From positions 2,019,145-2,060,197 of the forward strand of contig CP070805.1 of the NCBI GenBank assembly GCA_020343655.1: 41,053 nt of DNA. Reading direction: 5' to 3'. The stretch comes from Promethearchaeota archaeon. GTDB taxonomy: Archaea > Asgardarchaeota > Lokiarchaeia > Sigyniarchaeales > SOKP01. A model generated the notes under the pieces. That model had not been told where the DNA came from. It did no database searches and worked only from the letters and a program-made list of their open reading frames with translations. This document shows, piece after piece, positions 33,228 to 41,053 of the stretch; the stretch's first letter is position 1, and the number at the start of each line of letters is the position of its first letter. The translations under genes and the position numbers were made by a program.

Positions 33228-33707
33228 TTAAAATGAATATTTTTTTAATCCCTTTGTTAAGCAATCAATTATTTCATCACGTGCTATTCTAAATCCAACA
33301 AGTTCTTTCATTGAAGGATCCTCAATATCTCCCCGTTCTCCCGCAAATTCTTTTATAGTTAGAATCTCCTTGCTATCTATATTAAAAAATTCATTGATTT
33401 CTTCCTTATGTTTATTTGTTAATGTAAGAATCAGATCTGCTTCCTCTATTAATTCGGGATGCTTTTTCAAATCAGACGATAAAGCATTTTCGGATAAATT
33501 AATTCCTAATTCTTCCATTGCCAGTCTAGCATCCATAGATATAATCATCCCATCTCTGGCATTAGATGAAATGCCCCCTGATTTTACTTTAACATCTAAA
33601 CTATGCTTTAAGAAAAAGTCCCTTAGAAAACCCTCAGCCATACGACTTCTCGCTGTATTTACACTACAAACAATTAATATTGATGAAAAGGGAAATTTAT
33701 TATCCAT
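33228..33707 (-). CDS. Low-molecular-weight protein-tyrosine-phosphatase family protein
   Basis: A 159-aa single-domain protein. The phosphate loop CSVNTARS (Cys14 to Ser21, Cx5RS) follows strand ILIV, and the general acid Asp lies in DIEDPSM near residue 130. The family includes LMW tyrosine phosphatases and thioredoxin-linked arsenate reductases; the latter need extra cysteines after the P-loop, which are absent, so phosphatase activity is favoured. The substrate could be a protein or a small phosphate ester. It is the first gene of an operon with uppP. Confidence 0.88.
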   Translation of the reverse strand: MDNKFPFSSILIVCSVNTARSRMAEGFLRDFFLKHSLDVKVKSGGISSNARDGMIISMDARLAMEELGINLSENALSSDLKKHPELIEEADLILTLTNKHKEEINEFFNIDSKEILTIKEFAGERGDIEDPSMKELVGFRIARDEIIDCLTKGLKKYSF

Positions 33708-33743
33708 TGCATGAATTAAAAGTAGGATGTAAAAAAACTGTTA

Positions 33744-34418
33744 CTACTTAAAACTATCCTGATTTGCGAATTTTACACCTTTGTCTTTCATATTTTCTAT
33801 TGATTTTGAGATATTTCCAGGTGGCAAATCAATTCCTTTTGATAAATCCACAATAAGATATACTTCGAAGCCAAAATCAATACCATCCATAGCAGAAAAA
33901 TAGCAACAATAATCAAGTGCTAATCCGCAAATAAAAACTCTTTTCACATTAATAGATTTAAGATATCCCGCTAAACCAGTCTCTGTCTTTTTATCATTTT
34001 CAAGAAACGCAGAATAGCTGTCAACATTAGGATTTCTCCCTTTTCTAACTATTATGCTTGCAAGATTAGATTCTAAGTTAACATGAAACTCAGCACCTTT
34101 AGTTCCCTGTACACAATGATCTGGCCATAAAACGGGACCAATAGATCCATCATCAGTTTGAAATTCATCACCTGGATCTTTTCCAGGGTATTGACTCGCA
34201 AAAGATTTATGATCTTTTGGATGCCAATCTTGAGTTAAAACAACATTTCTGCTAAATTTTTTAAAGATATTTGCTACATTATTTATTCCTTCGATAATTA
34301 AATCTCCATCTTCAACAGCTAAAGCCCCTCCGGGTATGAAATCATTTTGAATATCAACAACTAATAAGGCATCATCTTGATTTATTGTTATACTTTTTAG
34401 GTATTCTAATTCTAGCAT
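33744..34418 (-). CDS. pncA: Nicotinamidase (isochorismatase family)
   Basis: The 224-aa enzyme deamidates nicotinamide to nicotinate for NAD+ salvage. The catalytic triad is Asp22 (VDIQNDF), Lys126 (VRKG) and Cys171 (ALDYC). Metal ligands Asp64, His66 and His70 (TQDWHPKDH) are in place, and WPDHCVQGT (98-106) is the nicotinamidase signature. It lies upstream of the LMW phosphatase gene with 37 nt between, so it could be the first gene of a three-gene transcript. A link to the TIR protein at the start of the window is not implied. Confidence 0.93.
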   Translation of the reverse strand: MLELEYLKSITINQDDALLVVDIQNDFIPGGALAVEDGDLIIEGINNVANIFKKFSRNVVLTQDWHPKDHKSFASQYPGKDPGDEFQTDDGSIGPVLWPDHCVQGTKGAEFHVNLESNLASIIVRKGRNPNVDSYSAFLENDKKTETGLAGYLKSINVKRVFICGLALDYCCYFSAMDGIDFGFEVYLIVDLSKGIDLPPGNISKSIENMKDKGVKFANQDSFK

Positions 34419-34469
34419 AATTTACTCTCAATACTATAATTCATTGAATTCTATACATTATACTGACAA

Positions 34470-35147
34470 TTAGATTTTTTTATAGGCGATATAACTTGAG
34501 TTAATTAAGTACCAAAATATTACAGAAAACATAAGAATCCATTCAAACACCGGCATTATTAAATAAATGGTCTCTCCTAATTCATAACATATACTTGCGT
34601 AAATAGCGCAAAAAACTGTTATAAAAAACGGTATTAAATAACAAAAAAAAATCCCAGCAACAATAAAACTTAAATAAATTTGGAGTTTTGAAAATCTTGA
34701 ATCTTTTAACATCAAAATACTAAGAAGTGTGCAAAAAACTGCTTTGCCAATCCAACTAAAAAGGGCAAATATTCCATGGACAAAATCGATTACCACATTT
34801 ACACCAGTAAAAATTCCTGTACACGTAGCACAGATTGAATAAAAAATTCCAGTTATTACTGTGATCTTTACAAGATATTCTTTTGCATTTTCACTTTTCA
34901 AGATTCTCCCAAGGTAAATCATAAAAGGAATTGAAGTTAATCCAGAAACTATTAATCCAAGTCTTAAATAAACTCCACCACTATGAAGGCCTAATACACT
35001 TATTGATGATTCCCACATATAATATTCAGGTGACAAGATTAATGCGATAATATCTCCCAAGAATAGAATAAAAAAGGTTAAGAATCCAAAAACGTATCCC
35101 GGCACAAAATTAAAAAGTTTGTCAATGAATTGATTTACCTTTTCCAT
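34470..35147 (-). CDS. DUF998-like membrane protein, copy A
   Basis: From ATG 35147 the product is 225 aa with six membrane helices. The family pattern is YYMWESSISVLGLHSGGVYLRLGLIVSG, i.e. a helix with SxSxLG then a GLIxSG helix, as in DUF998. I chose 35147 rather than 35189 because MEKVNQFIDKLFNFVPGYVFGFLT then aligns end to end with the adjacent paralogue. The function is unknown. Confidence 0.7.
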   Translation of the reverse strand: MEKVNQFIDKLFNFVPGYVFGFLTFFILFLGDIIALILSPEYYMWESSISVLGLHSGGVYLRLGLIVSGLTSIPFMIYLGRILKSENAKEYLVKITVITGIFYSICATCTGIFTGVNVVIDFVHGIFALFSWIGKAVFCTLLSILMLKDSRFSKLQIYLSFIVAGIFFCYLIPFFITVFCAIYASICYELGETIYLIMPVFEWILMFSVIFWYLINSSYIAYKKI

Positions 35148-35226
35148 AATAATTTCTCTAAATGTTATACCTAATAAAGATTTTATCAATAATTAAAACA
35201 TATCGCATTGAGAAAATATGTTTTAT

Positions 35227-35886
35227 TTAGTACAATTTAATTTTTTTAATTAGTAAATATAATGACACAACAAAATACCAAATAATCAAAACAAAAGTAT
35301 CAATCCATTCCCATAAGGGTAAAATTATAATTAAATTTTGTAAGCCTGGGAAATAGTACAAGAAGAACATTATCACCATGGTCGAAAGGCTAATAGCTGC
35401 GCTGAAGCCTACATAAACGAGAAATTTAGAATATTTTGAGTCTCTCAACATTAAAATACTAAAAAGAGTGAGGTAACAAATCCCTGATAACCAACTTATA
35501 ATTGTGCATATTCCATGTATTAGAGCAATTGTAGGATTAGACCCACAAAAAGCGCCCAAACCTATAAAACTAATACAAGAAATAAGTGCAAAATAAACGG
35601 CTACTTTTGTAAGATTCTCACTATTTTTTTTTCCATCAAAAGTTTGACTGATATATATAAGAAAAAATAATGCCCATATTCCTGAAAAAACTGTACCGAT
35701 TTGGAAAAAGAGGCCTCCGCGCCCATCACATAGTGAACTTACTGGCATTCTTAAGAAATCATATCCTGGATACATCAAATACGCAAGCAAATCTCCTATA
35801 ATCCCAAAAGTAATAGATAGGAGTCCATAAACACCACCTGATATTTTTTTTGTAAATTTATCAAGCATACTGTTTAATTTTTGCAT
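35227..35886 (-). CDS. DUF998-like membrane protein, copy B
   Basis: A 219-aa six-helix protein, paralogous along its whole length to the downstream copy: MQKLNSMLDKF, GVYGLLS, GDLLAYLMYPGYDFLRMPVSSLCDGRGGLFFQIGTVFSG, IHGICTIISWLSGI and LRDSKYSKFLVY all have counterparts. It lies about 80 nt upstream of copy A, a tandem duplication. The conserved RDSK(Y/F)SK cytoplasmic loop and the IHGI/VHGI helix may be functional. No substrate is suggested. Confidence 0.7.
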   Translation of the reverse strand: MQKLNSMLDKFTKKISGGVYGLLSITFGIIGDLLAYLMYPGYDFLRMPVSSLCDGRGGLFFQIGTVFSGIWALFFLIYISQTFDGKKNSENLTKVAVYFALISCISFIGLGAFCGSNPTIALIHGICTIISWLSGICYLTLFSILMLRDSKYSKFLVYVGFSAAISLSTMVIMFFLYYFPGLQNLIIILPLWEWIDTFVLIIWYFVVSLYLLIKKIKLY

Positions 35887-36307
35887 TTTTAAGCGTTTTT
35901 AATATAATTACTGAAATTTAACTGAATTAATGGATTAAAAAAAAAAGTCTCTTCTTTGTTCAGAAACACAATTATAATAATAAAAGGAAATAATGTTTAA
36001 AAATCCATACAAAAGAGAGAAACTAAAGAATTTTCATTTCGGTAATCTTATAGTAAAAGTTGAACCTTCATTTATTTTTTAAAAATGTGGGAATATTTAC
36101 CCCTAGGAAATAAGACTTTTATGATACTGTACAAGAAAAACATAATAATTTACAGTTATATTTGTATTGAAAGACTTTATTTGTTCTTATATCTAATACG
36201 AAAAAATGTTTTATTATTAATTCAAAAAATTTTAATTAAGAATTCTAATTACTATAATATATATTCTGTCGGCGTTACCCGAAACTGAATAAATTTTTAA
36301 TAAATTA
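35887..36307. other. AT-rich spacer before tRNA-Gly
   Basis: These 421 nt hold no recognisable gene. A 67-codon frame (36085-36288) consists of Ile, Tyr, Leu and Lys codons as expected by chance. A TATA-like run at about 36253-36265, with a leader of some 20 nt, may be the tRNA promoter. Confidence 0.4.
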
Positions 36308-36409
36308 GCGCTCGTAGTATAGGGGTCAGTATGCTGGGTTCCCAACCCCGCGACCCGGGAAGTCCGTCCGCTTCGGGGGTGCTCGGGATTTCAATTCCCG
36401 GCGGGCGCA
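36308..36409 (+). tRNA. tRNA-Gly (anticodon CCC) with a T-arm intron
   Basis: Acceptor arms GCGCTCG (36308-36314) and CGGGCGC (36402-36408) pair with one G-U; the discriminator is A36409. The D arm is GTAT-AGGGGTCA-GTAT. The anticodon loop TTCCCAA gives CCC at 36341-36343 on stem CTGGG/CCCCG, which has one mismatch. The variable region CGAC fits glycine tRNAs. The T arm is complete only if 36360-36389 is removed: CCGGG (36355-36359) then TTCAATT (36390-36396) and CCCGG (36397-36401). The mature length would be 72 nt, normal for glycine. Confidence 0.92.
36360..36389 (+). other. Probable tRNA-Gly intron (T stem/loop junction)
   Basis: These 30 nt interrupt the T arm exactly between the 5' stem and the TTCAATT loop. 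CGGGA is repeated at both ends (36356-36360 and 36384-36388), so the cut sites could slide, but only this choice gives a standard T loop. Confidence 0.65.
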
Positions 36410-36415
36410 TTTTTT
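36410..36415 (+). terminator. T-tract after tRNA-Gly
   Basis: Six consecutive T residues directly follow the discriminator base. Archaeal RNA polymerase terminates at such tracts, so this is a plausible tRNA terminator. Confidence 0.5.
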
Positions 36416-36697
36416 ATAACTTTTAATCATTTTTAGAGTAATAATAATTGAAAATTTCTCTAAATTCAACTCAAGTATAAAAAAGTAAAAATTAATTTAT
36501 CCAATAATTTAGTTTCTCAGATTTTCTGAAAATTGATCTGAAGGTGAAGAAATATTTTCTATTTCCTTACGCAAATCCGAATTTTCACCGAATAGAAAAG
36601 CGGCTTAATCAAAAGTCCCATTAATTTTAAATTCTTTGCCTCATCCATTTTAAGCATTTTATCTAAATAAAACAAAATTAAGATTATTTATCTTTTT

Positions 36698-38890
36698 TTA
36701 CCAAGATATTCCTTTAATGAATCTTAAATTATTTATTATTTGCTTAGATTCATGTATGGGTACTTCCATAAAAGCATAAAATTCATTTTGCCAAAAAGCT
36801 TTTCCAGATGTTGCTGATCTAATATCTTCAGCAAATTTTATTGAATTTCTTACAGGCAATAATAATTCTATGATTGCCTGATATTCCTTTTCTTGATCTA
36901 TACTTTTAATTTTAGCTGAATATTTTGAAGGTAAAGTTGTTGCTATTTTAATATATTCAGGAGGAAGTTGAATAATGGTGTGATAGATAGGTTCCATTAA
37001 TATCAATTCTGCTTCATTTAAAGCCTTTTTAATAGCATCATAAAACATAGCGGATAATTCGGAAAAGGCATTTTCTTCGTTTACATTTTCTATTTTTAGA
37101 TCTGAAATAATTATTTTTATTTCTGTCAACTTCTCTCCACATAATGGACCGCTTAAATGAATTTTTTCAACAATTTCCAAAATAGTAGTCTTGTAAAATT
37201 CCTCTAATTTTAGATTTCCTCGATAAATTAAGATGTTTTGATCAGCATCGCATCTCCAGAAATTTTCAATTTCATTATCAGCTAAATTTGTCTTTTCCTT
37301 TAAGACATCTTTTAGTGTGTTAAACGGTTTTATCGTTTTATAATCTATATTTTGAAAAAATCTAACTGTTTTACTATCTAATCTTTCTAGTTTTATATCT
37401 AAAGAACACTGACCATTAGGTGATGTAACAGAAATTAAGGAAGAATCATACCTACAAGATTCTTTAAAAACAGCTCTTGGTTCTGAGGTGGAAACATTTA
37501 CTCCCCTTTTCCCAATTTCATTAGCTGATACCTCAAGATGTAATGGACCCATTCCAGATAATAAGAACTCACCATTTTCTTCGTTAACTTCAAATTTTAA
37601 ATTTGGATCTTCAATTAATAAATTCTCAATTAATTCTTTCATCTTATCAAGGTCGCGCAACATGTCTGGTTCGATGGATACAGTTACTACTGGTGTGGTA
37701 ACATACTTTACACTTTCAAACGGTACCATACCATTAATACTATTGCTATCTATTATTGTTTCGCCACTTTTTATTTTCTTAAGCCCCTCGATTGCTACAA
37801 TATTTCCTACTGGTATTTTTTCCACTTGTTCTCTTCTTTGTCCCATAAAAATAGCAATTCGTTGAATTTTATCATAATTATTTTCATTTAAAAGAAAGAT
37901 CTCCCTTTTATTTGTACAATTCCCAGAAAATATCCTTCCGGTTGAGATTAGACCATGTTTATCAACTTGCACTTTACTTAAACATACTATTAAGGGACCG
38001 TTAGGTTCACAATTCACCATAGCTTTTCCCAAATCTGAATTAATATCTCCATCCCAAATCTTCTCAATTCTATAAATCTGCGCCTCTTTAGGATTTGGTA
38101 AATGATCAACAACCATTTCTAGTATAGCTCTATGAATTGGAAAAAAATAAGGTAAATCTGCATATGATTCTTTCGAATATGTCTCTTTCTTATATCTTTC
38201 CCTAATATCTTTGAATTTCAAACTGCTATTTTCTAATATATTGAGTGTAAAACCCCATTTATGAAGTGCTGATCCAAACGCTACATTACCCGCTAGAGGG
38301 GACACTTTCCATCTTTTATTGAAAGGATGTCCAGCATATCTTTCTACTAGAGTGTTGAATGATTTAATAATTCTAATGTATTTTTTCTTAATTTCCTCAT
38401 CAGAAAGCTTCAATTCCCTGATTAATCGGTCTAATTTATTAATGAATAATACTGGTTTGACTCCCTCTTGGAGGGCTTGTTTAATTACAGTTTCAGATTG
38501 CGTAATCACTTCCTCAACAGCATCCACTACTACTACAACACCATCAACTAATCTCAATGCACGAGTAACTTTTCCACTAAAATCTAAATGACCTGGAGTA
38601 TCAACTAGATTAATTAGAAACGGTTCATGACCTTCAAGAGATTTCTCATAATATAAAGATATGTTTGCTGATTTCATGGTAATGCCTCGTCTTTGTTCTT
38701 CTTCAAGGAAGTCCAAAGCACGTGCTTCACCTGCTAATTCTGGTGATAAAAAACCTGCTTCACTAAGTAAAGAGTCGGAAAGTGTTGTTTTTCCGTGGTC
38801 TATGTGGCCAACTAATCCAAAATTTCTGATATTTTGAGTTTTTTCCATTAAATTCAGTATTTCTGAGATTTCTTTTCTTCGAGGCATCAT
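36698..38890 (-). CDS. EF-2 paralogue lacking the diphthamide histidine
   Basis: A 730-aa translational GTPase. The G domain is intact: GHIDHGKTT (28-36), RRGITMKSA (67-75), DTPGH (97-101), NKLD (151-154) and SPLAGNVAFGSA (197-208). Domains II, III (SGMGPLHLEV) and V (AEDIRSATSGKAFW) follow in the usual order. Domain IV is diverged: where EF-2 has the loop HEDAIHRGxxQVIP, whose second His becomes diphthamide, this protein has ENVNEENAFSELSAMF (601-616) with no His. Asgard genomes are known to carry such paralogues besides a normal EF-2. It may translocate in a modified way or act in another ribosome step. The gene is monocistronic. Confidence 0.92.
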   Translation of the reverse strand: MMPRRKEISEILNLMEKTQNIRNFGLVGHIDHGKTTLSDSLLSEAGFLSPELAGEARALDFLEEEQRRGITMKSANISLYYEKSLEGHEPFLINLVDTPGHLDFSGKVTRALRLVDGVVVVVDAVEEVITQSETVIKQALQEGVKPVLFINKLDRLIRELKLSDEEIKKKYIRIIKSFNTLVERYAGHPFNKRWKVSPLAGNVAFGSALHKWGFTLNILENSSLKFKDIRERYKKETYSKESYADLPYFFPIHRAILEMVVDHLPNPKEAQIYRIEKIWDGDINSDLGKAMVNCEPNGPLIVCLSKVQVDKHGLISTGRIFSGNCTNKREIFLLNENNYDKIQRIAIFMGQRREQVEKIPVGNIVAIEGLKKIKSGETIIDSNSINGMVPFESVKYVTTPVVTVSIEPDMLRDLDKMKELIENLLIEDPNLKFEVNEENGEFLLSGMGPLHLEVSANEIGKRGVNVSTSEPRAVFKESCRYDSSLISVTSPNGQCSLDIKLERLDSKTVRFFQNIDYKTIKPFNTLKDVLKEKTNLADNEIENFWRCDADQNILIYRGNLKLEEFYKTTILEIVEKIHLSGPLCGEKLTEIKIIISDLKIENVNEENAFSELSAMFYDAIKKALNEAELILMEPIYHTIIQLPPEYIKIATTLPSKYSAKIKSIDQEKEYQAIIELLLPVRNSIKFAEDIRSATSGKAFWQNEFYAFMEVPIHESKQIINNLRFIKGISW

Positions 38891-38987
38891 CCAATGGAAT
38901 TGTATTCTACGATCTTATTTATGATTATAAATACTTGGATTAAAATTTTAGGTTTTCTAATAGATAAAAGTAGGAGGGAAATGAATT

Positions 38988-39137
38988 TTAGCTACTCAAG
39001 ATCTTCATCATCTTATATGCAACCTTTAAGTTGAAATAATCCGTTGGGTCAGATAGCCCATTAAATTCATTTCCCGCTGCTGAATATTTAGCGTAATACA
39101 CAAACGCATGAGATTGAAACCAGATTATAAATAAAAG
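38988..39137 (-). pseudogene. Possible C-terminal gene remnant downstream of purN
   Basis: A 49-codon open frame without a start codon at its head reads in protein-like composition: WFQSHAFVYYAKYSAAG, NEFNGLSDPTDYFN, LKVAYKMMKILSS, then stop. It is richer in Gly, Ala, Asp and Pro than the surrounding spacer would give by chance. It is not in the purN frame. It may be the tail of a lost gene or simply chance; I do not recognise the family. Confidence 0.3.
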
Positions 39138-39141
39138 TTAA

Positions 39142-39774
39142 TTATAATTTAACTTCACCATCAATTCGTACTATTCTCCCATCAATATGTAACCTTCCAT
39201 CGCAAAATAGTTCAATTGCCTTAGGAAAGGCTCTATGTTCCCATTCCAAGATTCTAGGTGCAAGTGTTTTTTTTGTATCAGTATCATATACGGGCACAGC
39301 GTGTTGAATAATAATTGGGCCATGATCTTCGTGAATATCAATAAAATGAACTGTAACTCCAGAAACTTTAACCCCATAGGAAAGGGCATCTTCATGGGCA
39401 TGCATACCTTTAAAACTGGGAAGGAGGGCAGGGTGAATGTTCATAATGTTCCCTTTAAAATGGTTTATGAACATTTCACTGACAAAACGCATGTAACCAA
39501 CAAGCACAATAAGTTCACATTCGTATTTATCTAGAACATCGATCATTTTTTGGTCAAATTCCTCTCTTGTGCCTTCATGTTTATCTGATTCAATTAATAC
39601 ATAAGGTATATTATGATTTTTAGCCCGTTCCATACAAAAAGCTCCTGCTTTATTGCAAATTAATACTTCTACTGATGCCTTATTCTTTAATATTCCTGTT
39701 TCGCAGGCTTTAGCTATAGCTTCAAAATTACTACCAGACCCAGAGGCAATAGCTCCTATTTTTAATTTTCCCAT
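39142..39774 (-). CDS. purN: Phosphoribosylglycinamide formyltransferase
   Basis: The 210-aa enzyme transfers a formyl group from 10-formyltetrahydrofolate to GAR in purine synthesis. The start IGAIASGSGSNFEAI (6-20) holds the GAR phosphate loop. The catalytic trio is Asn112, His114 (MNIHPALLPSFKG) and Asp150 (HEDHGPII). The length equals bacterial PurN. Use of PurN rather than the formate-dependent PurT implies a folate-type one-carbon donor in this organism. No other purine genes lie beside it. Confidence 0.95.
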   Translation of the reverse strand: MGKLKIGAIASGSGSNFEAIAKACETGILKNKASVEVLICNKAGAFCMERAKNHNIPYVLIESDKHEGTREEFDQKMIDVLDKYECELIVLVGYMRFVSEMFINHFKGNIMNIHPALLPSFKGMHAHEDALSYGVKVSGVTVHFIDIHEDHGPIIIQHAVPVYDTDTKKTLAPRILEWEHRAFPKAIELFCDGRLHIDGRIVRIDGEVKL

Positions 39775-40205
39775 AATTCCTTTAAAGTTTTTTTCAAAAA
39801 AAAATATAACTTATTAAAGAAGAATTACTAAATGGTTAATAGCTGGAAATAATAATATTAAAAAATTTTAAATTTATTTCATAATAATAACGTTTTTATT
39901 TGATTAATTCATATACTTATTAGAAATTTAGTAATATTTCATTCTAAAAACTATTCTCTTCTGAAAATTATCTATAATGTAAGAGAACATATTTCTATTT
40001 ATTGAAAATAAGCATTTACAAATTACCATACCATATCAGCATATAAGTGAAATTTCAAGTGTTATTATAAAAAGCATCAATGCACATCATTGTTGATGTT
40101 AATAGAAAATTACGTAATCAAGAAATGAGAAGCTAAATTTTACAATTAAAATATTAAGAAAAAATTTCATATAGAAAAATTATTTAACTCGCATAATGAA
40201 GAATT
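39775..40205. other. AT-rich divergent spacer between purN and aCPSF1
   Basis: These 431 nt hold no recognisable gene. There is one small perfect hairpin, ACATCA-TTGT-TGATGT at 40084-40099. A TATA-like AAATTATTTA at 40177-40186 is centred about 24 nt before the aCPSF1 start, compatible with leaderless transcription. Confidence 0.45.
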
Positions 40206-41053
40206 ATGAGTTATGAAACTGAACTAATACGAATTAAGGAAGAAATTACCCAAAATCTTCCGTCAGAAATTTTTGTAAAGAAAATTGAATTTGAAGGTCC
40301 TGAAATTGCGGTTTATTCTGAAAATTCAGATGTGGATGCTATTGAAAGCTCAACCATATTAAAAGATTTAGCAAAAACTATGCGAAAACGTGTTGTTTTT
40401 CGGTGGAATGTGGAAAAACGTAAAGATCCTGCTGAAACAGAAGCTTACATTAGAAACTTAGTAAATGAGGATGCTGAGCTATCAAATATTGAATTTGATC
40501 ATACTAGAGGTGAAGTAATAATTGAATCTGGGAAACCAGGGCTCGTTATTGGTAAAAAAGGAATTAACCTAAAAGAGATACGAACAAATACATTTTGGCA
40601 ACCTAGAACTATACGAACTCCTCCATTAGCCTCAAGAACAATTCAATTAATTAGAGGAATGCTTAAAAAGGAACGTCAAACTCAGAAAGATATTTTACTA
40701 AGAATAGGTAAAAGAATCCACAGACCAGCTCTTTTTAAAGACTTAAACATTCGGTTAACTGCTTTAGGTGGTTTTCGAGAAGTAGGAAGATCGTGTATAT
40801 TAACACAGACTAGGGATAGTAATGTATTATTGGATGTGGGATTAAATGTTGGCAATCCAAATGACAAATTTCCCTATTTTGATATTCCTGAATTTTCAAT
40901 AAGAGATCTTGATGCTGTTATTATTTCTCATGCGCATTTAGATCATTGTGGACTTGTTCCTTTTCTATATAAATATGGATATCGTGGTCCAGTTTATTGT
41001 ACATTACCTACACGTAATCTAGCTACAATGTTACAGTTAGATTTCATTCAGAT
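40206..41053 (+). CDS. aCPSF1 / FttA transcription-termination ribonuclease, 3' end cut by window
   Basis: The frame from ATG 40206 stays open to the last base (282 codons). Residues about 1-70 form the first KH-like domain (ELIRIKEEITQNLPSEIFVKKIEFEGPEIAVYS). The second follows, with GLVIGKKGINLKEI (117-130) as the KH GxxG loop. From about residue 180 the metallo-beta-lactamase domain begins: LTALGGFREVGRSC and then the zinc motif SHAHLDHCG (near 240). This order is that of archaeal CPSF1, a beta-CASP nuclease that cleaves nascent RNA and terminates transcription. The beta-CASP part lies beyond the window. Confidence 0.95.
   Translation, partial: MSYETELIRIKEEITQNLPSEIFVKKIEFEGPEIAVYSENSDVDAIESSTILKDLAKTMRKRVVFRWNVEKRKDPAETEAYIRNLVNEDAELSNIEFDHTRGEVIIESGKPGLVIGKKGINLKEIRTNTFWQPRTIRTPPLASRTIQLIRGMLKKERQTQKDILLRIGKRIHRPALFKDLNIRLTALGGFREVGRSCILTQTRDSNVLLDVGLNVGNPNDKFPYFDIPEFSIRDLDAVIISHAHLDHCGLVPFLYKYGYRGPVYCTLPTRNLATMLQLDFIQ

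Noticed and set aside
1..34418. Functional link between the TIR protein and the nicotinamidase through NAD+ metabolism
   Set aside because: The genes are over 32 kb apart with many unrelated genes between them, so proximity gives no support.
35993..36082. 29-codon frame with an AAGGAA-like sequence before its ATG
   Set aside because: It is too short and compositionally random to claim as a gene; such frames arise often in this base composition.
36085..36288. 67-codon plus-strand frame before tRNA-Gly
   Set aside because: It is made of Ile, Tyr, Leu, Lys and Asn codons as expected from AT-rich noncoding DNA, and it has no ribosome-binding site or family resemblance.
36410..36697. Spacer between tRNA-Gly and the EF-2 paralogue examined for a C/D box or other RNA
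   Set aside because: TGA-containing stretches are present but do not form C/D boxes, and no stable fold was seen.
40084..40099. Six-base-pair hairpin in the purN/aCPSF1 spacer, considered as a small RNA or C/D-box element
   Set aside because: No paired C and D boxes or longer fold surround it; one short hairpin in AT-rich DNA is not enough.
1..41053. CRISPR arrays, insertion sequences and prophage genes
   Set aside because: No regularly spaced repeats, transposase, integrase or terminal inverted repeats were found; the only clear repeat is the 20-bp tandem at 31251-31290.

Overview
The window is AT-rich DNA, roughly 30% GC by eye, from an archaeon, most likely an Asgard (Lokiarchaeia-like) lineage. 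Archaeal information-processing and cell-division genes are present: eL37, an Sm-like protein, an aEF-2 family GTPase, a proteasome beta subunit, SepF, and the start of a KH/metallo-beta-lactamase aCPSF1 (FttA). Several start codons are preceded by archaeal TATA boxes at leaderless-mRNA spacing. An Asgard flavour comes from a Roadblock/LC7 protein, a TIR protein of a type I associate with Lokiarchaeia, helix-hairpin-helix fusions, a possible longin-like protein, and an EF-2 paralogue lacking the diphthamide histidine. The taxonomic call is inference from gene content; no rRNA is present.

Layout. 1-3.6 kb: a TIR protein cut by the window edge, a gamma-carbonic-anhydrase-like protein, a Roadblock/E1-like gene pair, and the eL37/Sm-like pair. 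3.7-6.0 kb: two subunits of a 2-hydroxyacyl-CoA dehydratase / benzoyl-CoA reductase type enzyme. 6-13.7 kb: GH13 glucosidase, SepF, nitroreductase, MFS transporter, PAP2 phosphatase, a 2TM-protein/PadR operon and an HhH-transglutaminase protein. 13.8-16 kb: a gene remnant, an interrupted tRNA-Leu, a small alpha/beta protein and a coiled-coil winged-helix protein. 16-20 kb: an MGMT, then DUF1015, phosphoglycerate dehydrogenase and a class V aminotransferase, which look like a serine locus. 20-26 kb: membrane proteins, proteasome beta, a GIFT-like protein, a radical SAM protein and an HhH-FKBP protein.

26.4-33.7 kb is the most unusual part. A myo-inositol-phosphate synthase sits between two ATP-grasp enzymes that resemble inositol-trisphosphate 5/6-kinases (ITPK). 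Next to them is a tight operon of two further ATP-grasp enzymes and a HAD phosphatase, and then a UppP/LMW-phosphatase pair. I read this as a candidate locus for making and modifying inositol phosphates, with a perfect 20-bp tandem repeat just upstream of the synthase promoter. 33.7-36 kb holds a nicotinamidase and two DUF998-like paralogues. 36.3-41 kb holds tRNA-Gly (interrupted in the T arm), the EF-2 paralogue, purN and the aCPSF1 start.

Both tRNA genes only fold canonically if short non-canonical insertions (about 51 and 29 nt in tRNA-Leu, 30 nt in tRNA-Gly) are removed. I saw no CRISPR array, insertion sequence, rRNA gene or origin.
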